Positions 8,619 to 17,800 of a stretch of DNA of 64,000 bases are shown piece after piece (positions within the stretch are counted from its first letter, which is position 1; the number at the start of each line of letters is the position of its first letter). The position numbers were made by a program, and so were the translations under genes. Source of the stretch: Calothrix sp. NIES-4101 (GTDB lineage Bacteria; Cyanobacteriota; Cyanobacteriia; Cyanobacteriales; Nostocaceae); contig AP018280.1 in the NCBI GenBank assembly GCA_004296455.1, positions 3,410,001-3,474,000 on the forward strand. The letters run 5' to 3'. The notes beneath the pieces were generated by a model. It saw nothing but the letters and a program-made list of their open reading frames with translations. It was not told the DNA's origin and searched no databases.

Positions 8619-10061
8619 ATGCCTGCTTTAGCTAAATCAATCAAGTTTGGTACAGATGGTTGGCGCGGTATCATTGCCGATGAGTTCACTTTTGAACGTC
8701 TTGCTTTAGTTGCACCTGTCGCCGCCAAAGTTTTGTTTGATACCTACGGAGAAAAAGTCGGAAATCGCAAAATTGTTGTGGGTTACGATCGCCGTTTTAT
8801 GTCGGAGGATTTTGCCCAGAAGGTTGCAGAAGTAGTTTCTGCGGCTGGTTTTGATATTTTATTAAGTGAAACTTTTGCTCCGACTCCAGCCTTTAGTTGG
8901 GCTGCAAAACAGGAAAATGCTTTGGGTGCTTTAGTAATTACCGCTAGCCACAATCCTGGTAAATATTCGGGTTTGAAGGTAAAAAGTGCGTTTGGTGGTT
9001 CAGTACCACCAGAAGTGACACAAAAAATCGAAGCATTATTAGCTGATGAAACTGTACCCGTTGCGGCAACTCCAGGAAAAATCGAAAAATTTAACCCTTG
9101 GGGTAGTTATTGTGACGGCATTAGCAGCAAAGTGGATATTACCAAAATTCGTCATGCGATCGCATCTGGAAAGCTGACTGTATTTGGTGATGTCATGCAT
9201 GGTGCAGCGGCTGGTGGTTTAGCGATGCTGCTGGGTGATAAGGTTAAGGAAATAAATAGCGATCGCGATCCGTTATTTGCAGGTGGCGCGCCGGAGCCTT
9301 TACCCAAGTATCTCTCGAAGTTATTTGAGGTGATGAAAAACCATCGCCAAGAAAATCCTGGTGATTTAAATGTTGCATTAGTATTTGATGGAGATTGCGA
9401 TCGGATTGCAGCTGTTGATGGTGCAGGTAATTTCCTCAGTTCGCAGATATTAATCCCAATTCTCATCGATCATTTAACTAAACGTCGTGGTTTCACTGGC
9501 GAAATCGTCAAAACCGTTAGTGGTTCCGATTTAATGCCCCTAGTCGCCAAGTTACATAATCTTTCGGTTTTTGAAACACCCGTAGGTTACAAGTACATAG
9601 CCGACAGAATGTTAGAAGCGAATGTATTACTGGGTGGTGAAGAATCAGGTGGGATTGGTTACGGTACACATATTCCCGAACGCGACGCTTTACTTTCAGC
9701 ATTGTATGTATTAGAGGCAATTGTGGAGTCGGGGTTAGATTTAGGCGATTATTATCGCCAATTGCAGGAAAAAACCGGCTTTTTCTCGGCATACGATCGC
9801 ATTGATTTACCATTAGCAAGTATGGAAGTTCGCGCTAAATTACTCGCACAATTACAAAAAGAACCATTAAAAGAAATCGCTGGATTGGCGGTAACAGAAT
9901 GTAAAGCGATCGATGGTTATAAATATCGTCTTGCCGATAATCGCTGGTTAATGATTCGTTTTAGCGGCACTGAACCCGTCTTGCGATTGTATTGTGAAGC
10001 TGCCACCTTAGAACAAGTGCATCAAACTTTGGCTTGGGCAAAAGATTGGGCAGAATCATAA
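8619..10061 (+). CDS. Phosphoglucomutase/phosphomannomutase family enzyme
   Basis: A 480 aa alpha-D-phosphohexomutase that interconverts hexose 1- and 6-phosphates for glycogen and cell-envelope sugar synthesis. It shows all four domain signatures: the phosphoserine loop TASHNPG with the catalytic Ser at residue 110, the Mg loop DGDCDR (about 258-263), the sugar-specificity loop GGEESGG (about 340), and the phosphate-binding loop RFSGTEPVLRLY (about 447-458). N-terminal KFGTDGWRG is also typical. The length is normal for the cyanobacterial PGM/PMM group. Glucose versus mannose preference cannot be read from sequence. ATG at 8619 follows GAGG-like purines. Confidence 0.92.
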   Translation: MPALAKSIKFGTDGWRGIIADEFTFERLALVAPVAAKVLFDTYGEKVGNRKIVVGYDRRFMSEDFAQKVAEVVSAAGFDILLSETFAPTPAFSWAAKQENALGALVITASHNPGKYSGLKVKSAFGGSVPPEVTQKIEALLADETVPVAATPGKIEKFNPWGSYCDGISSKVDITKIRHAIASGKLTVFGDVMHGAAAGGLAMLLGDKVKEINSDRDPLFAGGAPEPLPKYLSKLFEVMKNHRQENPGDLNVALVFDGDCDRIAAVDGAGNFLSSQILIPILIDHLTKRRGFTGEIVKTVSGSDLMPLVAKLHNLSVFETPVGYKYIADRMLEANVLLGGEESGGIGYGTHIPERDALLSALYVLEAIVESGLDLGDYYRQLQEKTGFFSAYDRIDLPLASMEVRAKLLAQLQKEPLKEIAGLAVTECKAIDGYKYRLADNRWLMIRFSGTEPVLRLYCEAATLEQVHQTLAWAKDWAES

Positions 10062-10084
10062 TTGCTGACTTTGTATGCGTTTAT

Positions 10085-10120
10085 CCCTTAAGAAACACTA
10101 GAGAATGTGCTTCTTAGGGG
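10085..10120. terminator. Stem-loop after the mutase gene
   Basis: CCCTTAAGAA (10085-10094) pairs with TTCTTAGGGG (10111-10120), ten base pairs including one G-T. It begins 24 bp past the stop codon. No T run follows on the + strand, so it may stabilise the mRNA end rather than terminate. Confidence 0.4.
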
Positions 10121-10328
10121 ACAAGAAAACCCATAAATTATCATCAATATACAAATATGCAGAATTGGGTAAAGCTAATACCCGACGAAATACAGTCAAC
10201 AGTCATCCTGATATAATAGGGTCATTGCCACAACAAGCTGATGCTGGATTTTCCTAGTATCCAGCAAAAATTTGGAGAAGAAAAAAATTGTCCCCTGGCT
10301 TGTGAATCATATCGGAGGCAATGTAAAA

Positions 10329-10922
10329 ATGTCTTATCCCCTAGATACCAAACCGCTTTTACTCAAAGTTCGCAGTAAATATCTCCACGTCACTCCAGAA
10401 GAATTCGATCGCTTGTGCCAAGATAATCCAGATTTGCGCCTTGAATTAACCAATAATGGAGAATTGATTGTCATGGCACCCACATTTGGGGAGAGTGGAG
10501 AGAAGAATGGAAATTTATTCGGTCGAGTTTGGGCTTGGAACGAACAAACCGAATTAGGGAAAACCTTCGACTCTTCTACTGGATATGATTTCTCCGCAAT
10601 TGGTGGGGGAAAACTTTCTCCTGATGTCTCTTGGATTGAAAACTCTCGCTTAGAAGGTGTTTCGCTAAACCAATTTATTCCCGTAGTGCCTGATTTCCTG
10701 ATTGAGCTACGTTCCACTACTGACAATTTGAAGGATTTGCAAGCAAAAATGCTTGAATATCAGAGGTTGGGAGTAAAGCTAGGACTGTTGATTAATCCTG
10801 AAGACAAACAGGTTGAGGTTTATCGTTTGGGTAGAGTGGTGGAAACCCTGGAATCACCAATGTCAGTGAGTTGTGAGGATGTTTTACCTGGATTTGTACT
10901 CAGTCTGAAAAAGATTTGGTAG
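10329..10922 (+). CDS. Uma2 family (DUF820) nuclease-fold protein
   Basis: A 197 aa protein of the PD-(D/E)XK-like Uma2 family, greatly expanded in cyanobacteria and of uncertain biology. It shows the typical order: N-terminal TPEEFDRLCQDNPDLRLELTNNGELIVMAPT, then the acidic strand LSPDVSWIEN, then VVPDFLIELRS with the catalytic-type D/E, then AKMLEYQRLGVKLGLLINP. The ATG at 10329 is preferred over the upstream non-ATG start at 10272, because it sits 9 bp after GGAGG and matches the usual family N-terminus. It stands alone without a cognate small antitoxin-like partner. Confidence 0.85.
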   Translation: MSYPLDTKPLLLKVRSKYLHVTPEEFDRLCQDNPDLRLELTNNGELIVMAPTFGESGEKNGNLFGRVWAWNEQTELGKTFDSSTGYDFSAIGGGKLSPDVSWIENSRLEGVSLNQFIPVVPDFLIELRSTTDNLKDLQAKMLEYQRLGVKLGLLINPEDKQVEVYRLGRVVETLESPMSVSCEDVLPGFVLSLKKIW

Positions 10923-11040
10923 GTTATCCTGCTTTTGTTAATTTAGAGAATAGGGTTATCCACTAAAAATAGCAGCGTTGCTAAATCGAAGTATAAATCA
11001 TACGATCGCTTCCAGCTTGGGGACACAACGCAACTGAACC

Positions 11041-12720
11041 TTACTTATTAATAATACAGTCGGCTTTTAACAGCAAAAAGTTTTCTGTTTCTACCACTGC
11101 ACAAGCTTTAGTTACTGTCGCTAATGCAGGATTCTTTTCTAGGGATAAATTATTGACAGCTTCTGTAAAGACTGGCTGAAAACTTTTTAGCCAAGTCTTC
11201 CTAGTAAGATATTCAACCTGAAATGATGTAGTTTCCAGTAACCAAAAATCTACACCATATTTTTGAATTAGTTGTTTTGCTGATGTTAAATCTGGGCTAT
11301 ATTGAGCCTGAATTAAATCTATAGTCCGTTGGCGAATTTGGGTGTAGTAACCTAAATGAAACGGTAGTGCATATTCTCTCCCCACTAAAATAGGTCTTTG
11401 GGCAAAAGTCGGTATCTTATCTGCTTCATTCGAGAGAGTCGCAATTAAACTGTCTTTGGGTTGCTGTTGGAGATACTCATACAATGCTGATGCCGTCGAG
11501 GCTCTATAATCTGTGGTAGGAAAGCGTCCTGAAAGGTGGGGGTAAAGCAACAAAACTGATATTAAAGTTATTGCCAATCCTAGTTGCCAAAATTGATGTT
11601 TTTGCCGATAAGTCCGCAGTAACCAATCTAAGATTACAGCTAAGGTTATACCAGCTGCGATCGCCATCACAATGCGGAAGGTGTGTATTGTGTAGCGAGT
11701 CGGGAAAAATAACTTGAGTATTACAGCATGGGCAGTAAAAAATAATGTCAATGAAACAATAATAATTTGTGGCAATATTTTGGCTTGCGAGTTCACTAGA
11801 TTCATCAAAGGGAATTTGTGAATCTTTCGCCTCAATAGAGGAAAAAACAACCCCAACCAAATCAGAGGCGGCATTAATGGCGGTAAAATTCCGCTATGTT
11901 GTTCAATCAACCAAAATCGTAAAGGATGGGGATGAAAAAAAGGATGTCGTCCTCCCGGCCAAAATTCTGGCATCATGAAAGCTTGAGTAGCTGTCACCAC
12001 TGGGCCAAATTGGGCGGAAGTAAAAATGTAGGGTAACATGACGAGAAATGCTAACCCCGTAATTGTCATCACCCATAAATAATGATGACGTAATCGCATT
12101 AATAAAATACCTAAACAAATGAATATTAGGGGAGGGTAAAACAATCCTGCCAAGAGAATTAATAGGCATATATTTAACCACGAACCAGTGATGAGATAGT
12201 ATAAAAAAGCTAAAAATATTGGGTTCACAAAAGATTTAGGTGTCGCAGAAACCAAGTCAGATTTAAACCAAAGACTTTGATTTAACAGTAAAGTGATGAG
12301 AAATGCCGCCCCAGGAACAGGGAAAATTTTGATACATAAGGAAAAACAATAAATAGTAATAATTAACCCTAAAAAAGTTGGGATGATTTTACTTAAAAAT
12401 AGTGGCTCAACACCGAAATAAGCCATGATTTTATACAAACTGGCATATCCCCAAGGTGTAATTGATTGGAAATAATCGGCAATTAAATCATGCTGAAATA
12501 ATTCTGGATCTACAAATTTTTGCATCCAAAATACATATTCTCTGGCATCATCTTGAGCCACATATGCGGTTCTCAAGCCTTTTTGTAGTGCTAGAAAGCT
12601 ATAGAATAGGGAAAATCCTATACTTAAAATTAAAGGTAAAGCAATTTGTCTCCACGAAAGTTTTTCAGTAGAGGTATATAAAGGATTTTTTAGTGCTGTG
12701 ATAATTTTATACAAATTCAT
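11041..12720 (-). CDS. Polytopic membrane protein, glycosyltransferase-C-like
   Basis: A 559 aa integral membrane protein. I count about ten hydrophobic segments (for example IALPLILSIGFSLFYSFLAL, IIPTFLGLIITIYCFSL, LAFLVMLPYIF, FRIVMAIAAGITLAVIL) followed by a soluble C-terminal domain of about 150 residues. The first loop contains AQDDAREYVFWMQKF; paired acidic residues in the first periplasmic loop are characteristic of GT-C enzymes using lipid-linked sugars. No specific family is recognised, so the substrate is unknown. The start ATG overlaps the end of a small upstream frame and has no Shine-Dalgarno of its own, suggesting coupled translation. Confidence 0.7.
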   Translation of the reverse strand: MNLYKIITALKNPLYTSTEKLSWRQIALPLILSIGFSLFYSFLALQKGLRTAYVAQDDAREYVFWMQKFVDPELFQHDLIADYFQSITPWGYASLYKIMAYFGVEPLFLSKIIPTFLGLIITIYCFSLCIKIFPVPGAAFLITLLLNQSLWFKSDLVSATPKSFVNPIFLAFLYYLITGSWLNICLLILLAGLFYPPLIFICLGILLMRLRHHYLWVMTITGLAFLVMLPYIFTSAQFGPVVTATQAFMMPEFWPGGRHPFFHPHPLRFWLIEQHSGILPPLMPPLIWLGLFFPLLRRKIHKFPLMNLVNSQAKILPQIIIVSLTLFFTAHAVILKLFFPTRYTIHTFRIVMAIAAGITLAVILDWLLRTYRQKHQFWQLGLAITLISVLLLYPHLSGRFPTTDYRASTASALYEYLQQQPKDSLIATLSNEADKIPTFAQRPILVGREYALPFHLGYYTQIRQRTIDLIQAQYSPDLTSAKQLIQKYGVDFWLLETTSFQVEYLTRKTWLKSFQPVFTEAVNNLSLEKNPALATVTKACAVVETENFLLLKADCIINK

Positions 12721-12853
12721 GAAAAATAATTAAGGTAACTTGAATCCCTTCTGGATTTGAGATTTTTATGGGAGCAGTGAATTTTGGTGGGCTAATTTCC
12801 AAGTTGCGGCGATTAGCACAATATCTCCGTAACCCTTTCCAAATAGTTTTCAC
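12707..12853 (-). CDS. Possible 48-codon leader gene overlapping the membrane-protein start
   Basis: GTG at 12853 lies six bases after GGAGAG. The frame encodes a basic 48 aa peptide (VKTIWKGLRRYCANRRNLEI at the start) and ends with TAA at 12707, running 14 bp into the membrane-protein gene in another frame. The overlap would let terminating ribosomes reach the downstream ATG. It matches no family I know and may be chance. Confidence 0.3.
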   Translation of the reverse strand: MKTIWKGLRRYCANRRNLEISPPKFTAPIKISNPEGIQVTLIIFHEFV

Positions 12854-12935
12854 ACCAGTTTCTCTCCATCAGCTTTATAACCCAATACGGTTCAGTTAAG
12901 GTTATCAGTCAATCGATTTGTTAAGAACCAAGATT

Positions 12936-12983
12936 TGGGGGATTCTCCCCCAAACCCCCAATTGGGGGACGGTTGCGTCCCCC
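12936..12983. repeat. GC-rich triple-hairpin repeat
   Basis: Three consecutive stem-loops lie in 50 bp: TGGGGGA/TCCCCCA around TTC, CCCCC/GGGGG around AATT, and GGGGGAC/GTCCCCC around GGTTGC. The second and third share an arm and so compete. This C/G block contrasts with the surrounding AT-rich DNA and belongs to a type of small interspersed repeat common in cyanobacterial genomes. Confidence 0.6.
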
Positions 12984-13055
12984 AAGCCCCCTCCAAAAAA
13001 GTTGATCTGTTTTATTCGCAGTAATTGATTTTATTCTTAACTGAACTGTATTGCT

Positions 13056-13277
13056 TTATAACCAAGACAACCGCGCTTGACTGGCAATTGTATATATAGC
13101 TTGTCTTAATGTCGGTGGTTTCTGGGTTGGAATAGGATTTTTGCTAACAGTAACACATAATGACTGGGGAAATAAGCTAGTTAAATTTCCAAACTTAGGG
13201 GATTTAGTTATCAACACTGGGATTAAAAATACCTGAAAAATTATTTTTCCTGCTGTAGTTACCTGTATCCTTAATTC
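13056..13277 (-). pseudogene. C-terminal remnant of an unidentified protein
   Basis: A 73-codon open stretch without a start codon, bounded by TGA at 13278-13280 and ending at TAA 13056. The sequence looks protein-like: VFLIPVLITKSPKFGNLTSL, then SLCVTVSKNPIPTQKPPTLR, ending QARLSWL. It is not a shadow of another gene. I infer the surviving tail of a deleted gene; its identity is unknown. Confidence 0.4.
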
Positions 13278-13312
13278 TCAAGGATATAAATTATTACTAA
13301 ATCAGCAGCAGA

Positions 13313-14659
13313 ATGGCTATAGATTTACACAGATTTTTTGAGGCGACTGACCCTAGTAAAACTCTAGTTGTCAATCTTCCAGAAGATAGAAAATATTATA
13401 TTGATTTTTCTTCAGTGCGGGGTGGGGATGTGATCACCAAGCTGAAGCAAACAATTGCCTATTTCAAGCCTAATAAACCCACTTGTCAATTATTTACTGG
13501 ACATATTGGTTGTGGGAAATCGACAGAATTATTACGTTTGCTCCTAGAATTGGAGAAAGATGGTTTTCATGTGATTTATTTTGAGTCTAGTGAAGACTTG
13601 GAAATGACCGATGTGGATATTGGTGATGTTTTACTGGCGATCGCACGTCGTGTTAGTCAAAGTTTGGAGAAAATCAATATTGCTGAACCTCGCAGGCTGA
13701 AAGAGTTGCTCCAAGGTGCGTGGAATGTTTTAAACTCGGAGGTTACGGGGGTAAAGTTAAAGGTTCCCAATGTAGGGGATATTGGTTTTTCGGCTGAGAA
13801 GGAAAAATTTTCTTTATCTCTGGGGATTGGAGAAATTACCAGTAAGGCTAAAAGTGATTCAACGTTGCGGGAAAGGTTGAACCAGTATTTAGCACCGCAA
13901 AAAGTTAAGTTGTTAGCTGCAATTAATCAGGAGCTTCTGGAACCTGCGATCGCTGAACTCAAACAGCAGGGAAAAAAGGGTTTGGTGGTAATAGTCGATA
14001 ATCTCGATCGCATTGATAATCGCGTCAAAGCTTGGGGAAGAACACAACAGGAATATTTATTTGTCGATCAAGCTGAATCCCTCAACAAGTTGAATTGTCA
14101 TGTTGTTTATACAATGCCACTGTCGCTGAAATTTTCCAATGATTATGGAATGTTGACACAGCGTTTTGATGACCCGAAGGTATTACCGATGGTTCCGGTA
14201 AAATTGCCGGATGGTAGCATCCATGAGCAAGGAATGGCATTGATGCGGGATATGGTTTTGGCAAGGGCATTTCCTGACTTGAACTCAGTGGAGAGATTAA
14301 GTAAAATTGCGGAAATCTTTGATAATGAAATGACTCTAGATCGTTTATGTATGGCGAGTGGTGGTCATGTGCGAGATGTGTTGAAGTTGTTGAATACATG
14401 TATACAGGAGGAAATGGCACTTCCCCTGACTCGTAGGACTTTGGAAACTGTAATTATTGGTCGTCGCAATGAAATGGTGTTACCAATTTCCGATGAGGAG
14501 TGGGAATTATTACGTCGGGTGAAGGAGAAGAAAAAGGTTAGCGATGATTCGGGATATCAAAAGTTGATTCGCAGTCGGTTTGTGTTTGAATATCGGGATA
14601 ATGGGGAATTTTGGTTTGATGTTAACCCGATTTTGGCAGAAGCACGAGAATTGCAGTAG
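13313..14659 (+). CDS. P-loop ATPase (AAA/STAND-like), partner of the downstream WD40 protein
   Basis: A 448 aa soluble ATPase. Walker A is GHIGCGKST (residues 63-71) and Walker B is VVIVDNLDR (from 225), with no membrane segment. An N-terminal stretch of about 60 residues precedes the NTPase core (KYYIDFSSVRGGDVITKLKQ). The C-terminal part (GGHVRDVLKLLNTCIQ, then a winged-helix-like end WFDVNPILAEARELQ) resembles the arm and wHTH that follow STAND/AAA cores. It lies 150 bp upstream of the giant TPR-STAND-WD40 gene on the same strand, separated by a hairpin and heptamer repeats. Such paired NTPases suggest one signalling or conflict module; that is inference. ATG at 13313 follows an A-rich leader without strong Shine-Dalgarno. 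Confidence 0.75.
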   Translation: MAIDLHRFFEATDPSKTLVVNLPEDRKYYIDFSSVRGGDVITKLKQTIAYFKPNKPTCQLFTGHIGCGKSTELLRLLLELEKDGFHVIYFESSEDLEMTDVDIGDVLLAIARRVSQSLEKINIAEPRRLKELLQGAWNVLNSEVTGVKLKVPNVGDIGFSAEKEKFSLSLGIGEITSKAKSDSTLRERLNQYLAPQKVKLLAAINQELLEPAIAELKQQGKKGLVVIVDNLDRIDNRVKAWGRTQQEYLFVDQAESLNKLNCHVVYTMPLSLKFSNDYGMLTQRFDDPKVLPMVPVKLPDGSIHEQGMALMRDMVLARAFPDLNSVERLSKIAEIFDNEMTLDRLCMASGGHVRDVLKLLNTCIQEEMALPLTRRTLETVIIGRRNEMVLPISDEEWELLRRVKEKKKVSDDSGYQKLIRSRFVFEYRDNGEFWFDVNPILAEARELQ

Positions 14660-14679
14660 ATATCGGTGAAAAACAATGT

Positions 14680-14703
14680 AGAGACGAGACATGTCACGTC
14701 TCT
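14680..14703 (+). terminator. Hairpin after the ATPase gene
   Basis: AGAGACG (14680-14686) pairs with CGTCTCT (14697-14703), enclosing an inner GACATGTC palindrome, and is followed by CTTTGTATTTTG. It belongs to a small recurrent 'gtagagacg...cgtctctac' hairpin type also seen near 44044 and 54261. It could attenuate transcription between the ATPase and the WD40 gene. Confidence 0.45.
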
Positions 14704-14705
14704 CT

Positions 14706-14761
14706 TTGTATTTTGTATTTTGTATTTTGTATTTTGTATTTCGTATTTCGTATTTCGTATT
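14706..14761. repeat. Heptamer tandem repeat, 8 units
   Basis: Five exact TTGTATT units (14706-14740) are followed by three TCGTATT units (14741-14761). The run ends about 50 bp before the start of the WD40 gene. It is an STRR-type array, likely variable in copy number between strains. Confidence 0.85.
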
Positions 14762-14809
14762 TCATTTATAAATATCCTTTAAAATCCAAAATCTAAAACT
14801 CAAAACCCT

Positions 14810-17800
14810 ATGCAGGACGATCGCACAGAAACGTCATTAGAAGTCAATAATGAAAAAGCTTTACAGCAACTTGCTTGGGCTATAGAAAACTCTGTGGGTA
14901 AGTTTAAGCTGATTTTGGCAAGGTGTAATTATGCAAGTTTGCGATCGCGCCTCATACACAGATTACAAGAGATTTGTCAAGTAGAAATTAGTGTGTTGCA
15001 GTTGCGGGAGTCGGAGAGGACTCTGTTTGCTGCGGTTAGGGAGGAATTTGGGGAAAATTTACCTGCTGCCTTGATGGTTTTGGGTTTGGATAGGGTGGAG
15101 GGACTTTCGCAGATGTTAGCGAATGTGAATCAAGTGCGAGAGGAGTTTCGCAAGCATTTCCCGTTTCCCTTGGTGTTGTGGATTAATGATGAGATTTACA
15201 GGCAATTAATGCAGTTTGCTCCGGATTTGGAAAGTTGGGCAACTAGTAAAAGTTTTGCGATTCAGAAGGATGAGTTAGAAAATCATTTTAGAGAGATTGC
15301 TAATTTATGGTTTAGCGATAATTTGAGATTGGATATATATGATTGTTTAATTTTGAAATCGGAATTAGCAGCAGTCCAGAGAGATTTATTAGGTGATGAA
15401 ATTCTTTCTAATTGGGAATTAGAGGCTGATTTAGAAACTTTATGGGGTTTTGTCGAAAAGGTTACGAATAAAAGAGATGCGGCGATTGAGCATTATCAAA
15501 AAGCTTTAAGTTTATGGCGGCAAGTTGATAATGTAGAAATTCAAACAGAAAATAAATTAAATGAAAATAAATTAAATGAAAATAAATTAGAACGTCAAGC
15601 AAAAATCATTGGTGAAATTTGCCTTTGTTATTATTTTAAAGCTCTCAAACATCAGGATAAAACTCATTCTGACTGGCAGTTAACAAAGGATTATGTAGGA
15701 GAATATCTAAAATTTATTGATGTTAATCAAAGACTAGATTTAATTAATTATGCTAGCATTCCCTTGGGTGAGATTCTGCGTGATTTGCAGGAATGGGAAG
15801 TTTTAAAAAATATATTTAATCGATTATCGGCAAGCCATCGAGCCGAAAATAACAAGCTAGATTTGGCAAGAGATTATGGATTCTTGGCTGAAGCTGCTTT
15901 GGGTGAAAAAAATTGGCTTGAGGCAAATAGTTATGCTCGGCAAGCATTGGATTTAATAAAAGACCTCTCCCCAACCCTTATACTACCTGGAGAGGGGCAA
16001 GAAGTTGTTGGTTTAGAAGCAGAGAAAGGTTTCGAGAAAGGTCTTTATTTATGTATTTTAGCTAAGTCTCAATATTATTTAGGTGAGAAATTAGAGGCAA
16101 TTCGTAATTTAGAAGCAGCGAGAGAATTAAGCAGACCTCTAGAAGATGTCAGGCTTTATATCGATATATTAAACTATTTACAAAAGCTGTATTTTGAGCA
16201 GAAAGAATATCTCAAGGCTTATGATATTAAACAAGAGCAATTTTCTGTAGAACAGCAATTTGGTTTACGGGCTTTTATTGGTGCGGGTAGATTACAGTCA
16301 TTTAAGGGCGATGGTTTTAGCACACAAGAATATAGAAATATTCAAACTACTAAATATAGCGAAGAGATTGCGCCGGAAATTGCTGCATCTACTCGTCAAT
16401 TGGATGTGGAAAGGTTAGTCGCACGGGTTGGTGATACTCAGCATAAGTTAACGGTAATTTATGGGCAGTCTGGTGTGGGTAAGAGTTCGCTGGTAAATGC
16501 GGGACTTGAACCAGCTTTAAAAAATAAAGCGATCGGCATTAAAAATAATTTACCGTTGGTGGTGCGAGTTTATACTAATTGGCAGGAAGAATTAGCCAGA
16601 CAAATTGAAGAAAACGTAATTTTTCCTCCTTCCCTTGTAGTGAATGGGGTTGAGAGGTTAAGTTCTTCAATATTTGAGAAATTAACAGAAATTGAACAGC
16701 GCCATATTCGCACAGTGTTAATTTTTGACCAGTTTGAGGAATTTTTCTTTGTTTGTACCGAACCAGGACAAAGACGAGAATTTTTTGAATTTTTGGCTAA
16801 TTGCCTGAATGTTCTTTCAGTAAAAGTTTTTTTGTCGCTGCGGGTTGATTATTTGCATTATTTGTTGGAATGCAATAAATTGCCGAACATGAAGATTATT
16901 GGTAATGACATTCTCAGTAGTAATGTTTTGTATGAATTGGGGAATTTTACACCTGACGATGCAAAGTCAATTATTCAGCGTTTGACGGAGGGTGCAAATT
17001 TTCTTTTGGAGCCGGCTTTGATTGATAAATTGGTGGAGGATTTAGCGGGTTCGTGGGGAGAAGTGCGTCCGATTGAGTTGCAAATTGTGGGGGCACAATT
17101 GCAAGCTGAGAATATTAATACTTTGGCGAAATATGATTTATTAGGTAATCAAGGTGGTGAGAAAGCCAAGGAAGAATTAGTTAAGCGCTACTTGCAAGCA
17201 GTTGTAAAAAACTGCGGTACAGAAAATATGCAGGTGGCAGAACTTTTGTTATATTCGCTGACGGATGATAAAGGTACTCGTCCGTTGAAAACTCGTGCGG
17301 AATTAGAGCGAGATTTAAAGGAATTGGTTAATAGTTCTCATGGATTAGATATTCACCAATTAAATTTAGTTGTGGAGATTTTAGTTAAATCTGGGTTGGT
17401 GTTGTTGTTGCCGGAAAAAACCGATGATCGTTATCAATTGGTTCATGATTATATCGCTGTGTTTATTCGTCAGCAACAGGAACCAAAGTTAAAAGTATTA
17501 ATGGAAGAATTGGAGAAGGAACGGGAACAAAGACAAGTTAGCGAAGAACAAAGGAAAATTAGTGAAACAAAGTTAAATAAATTCCTCAAACGTGCTTTGG
17601 CTGGTTCAATTGTTGCAGGATTTGGGTTGGCATTATTATCTATAACAACAGGTTATCAAGCATGGGAAGCAAATAAGCAAAAACAACAAGCTGATATTCA
17701 CGCCGTGGAAGCACAGCTAAATTCTTACGAAGCATTTTTTAATTCCGGGGAAAATCGTGATGCTTCAATTACAGCTTTAAAATTGGCAGAAACCCTGAAA

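Noticed and set aside
12768-12899. 43-codon plus-strand frame starting MGAVNFGG
   Set aside because: No ribosome-binding site and no recognisable motif; the opposite strand has a better-supported small frame.
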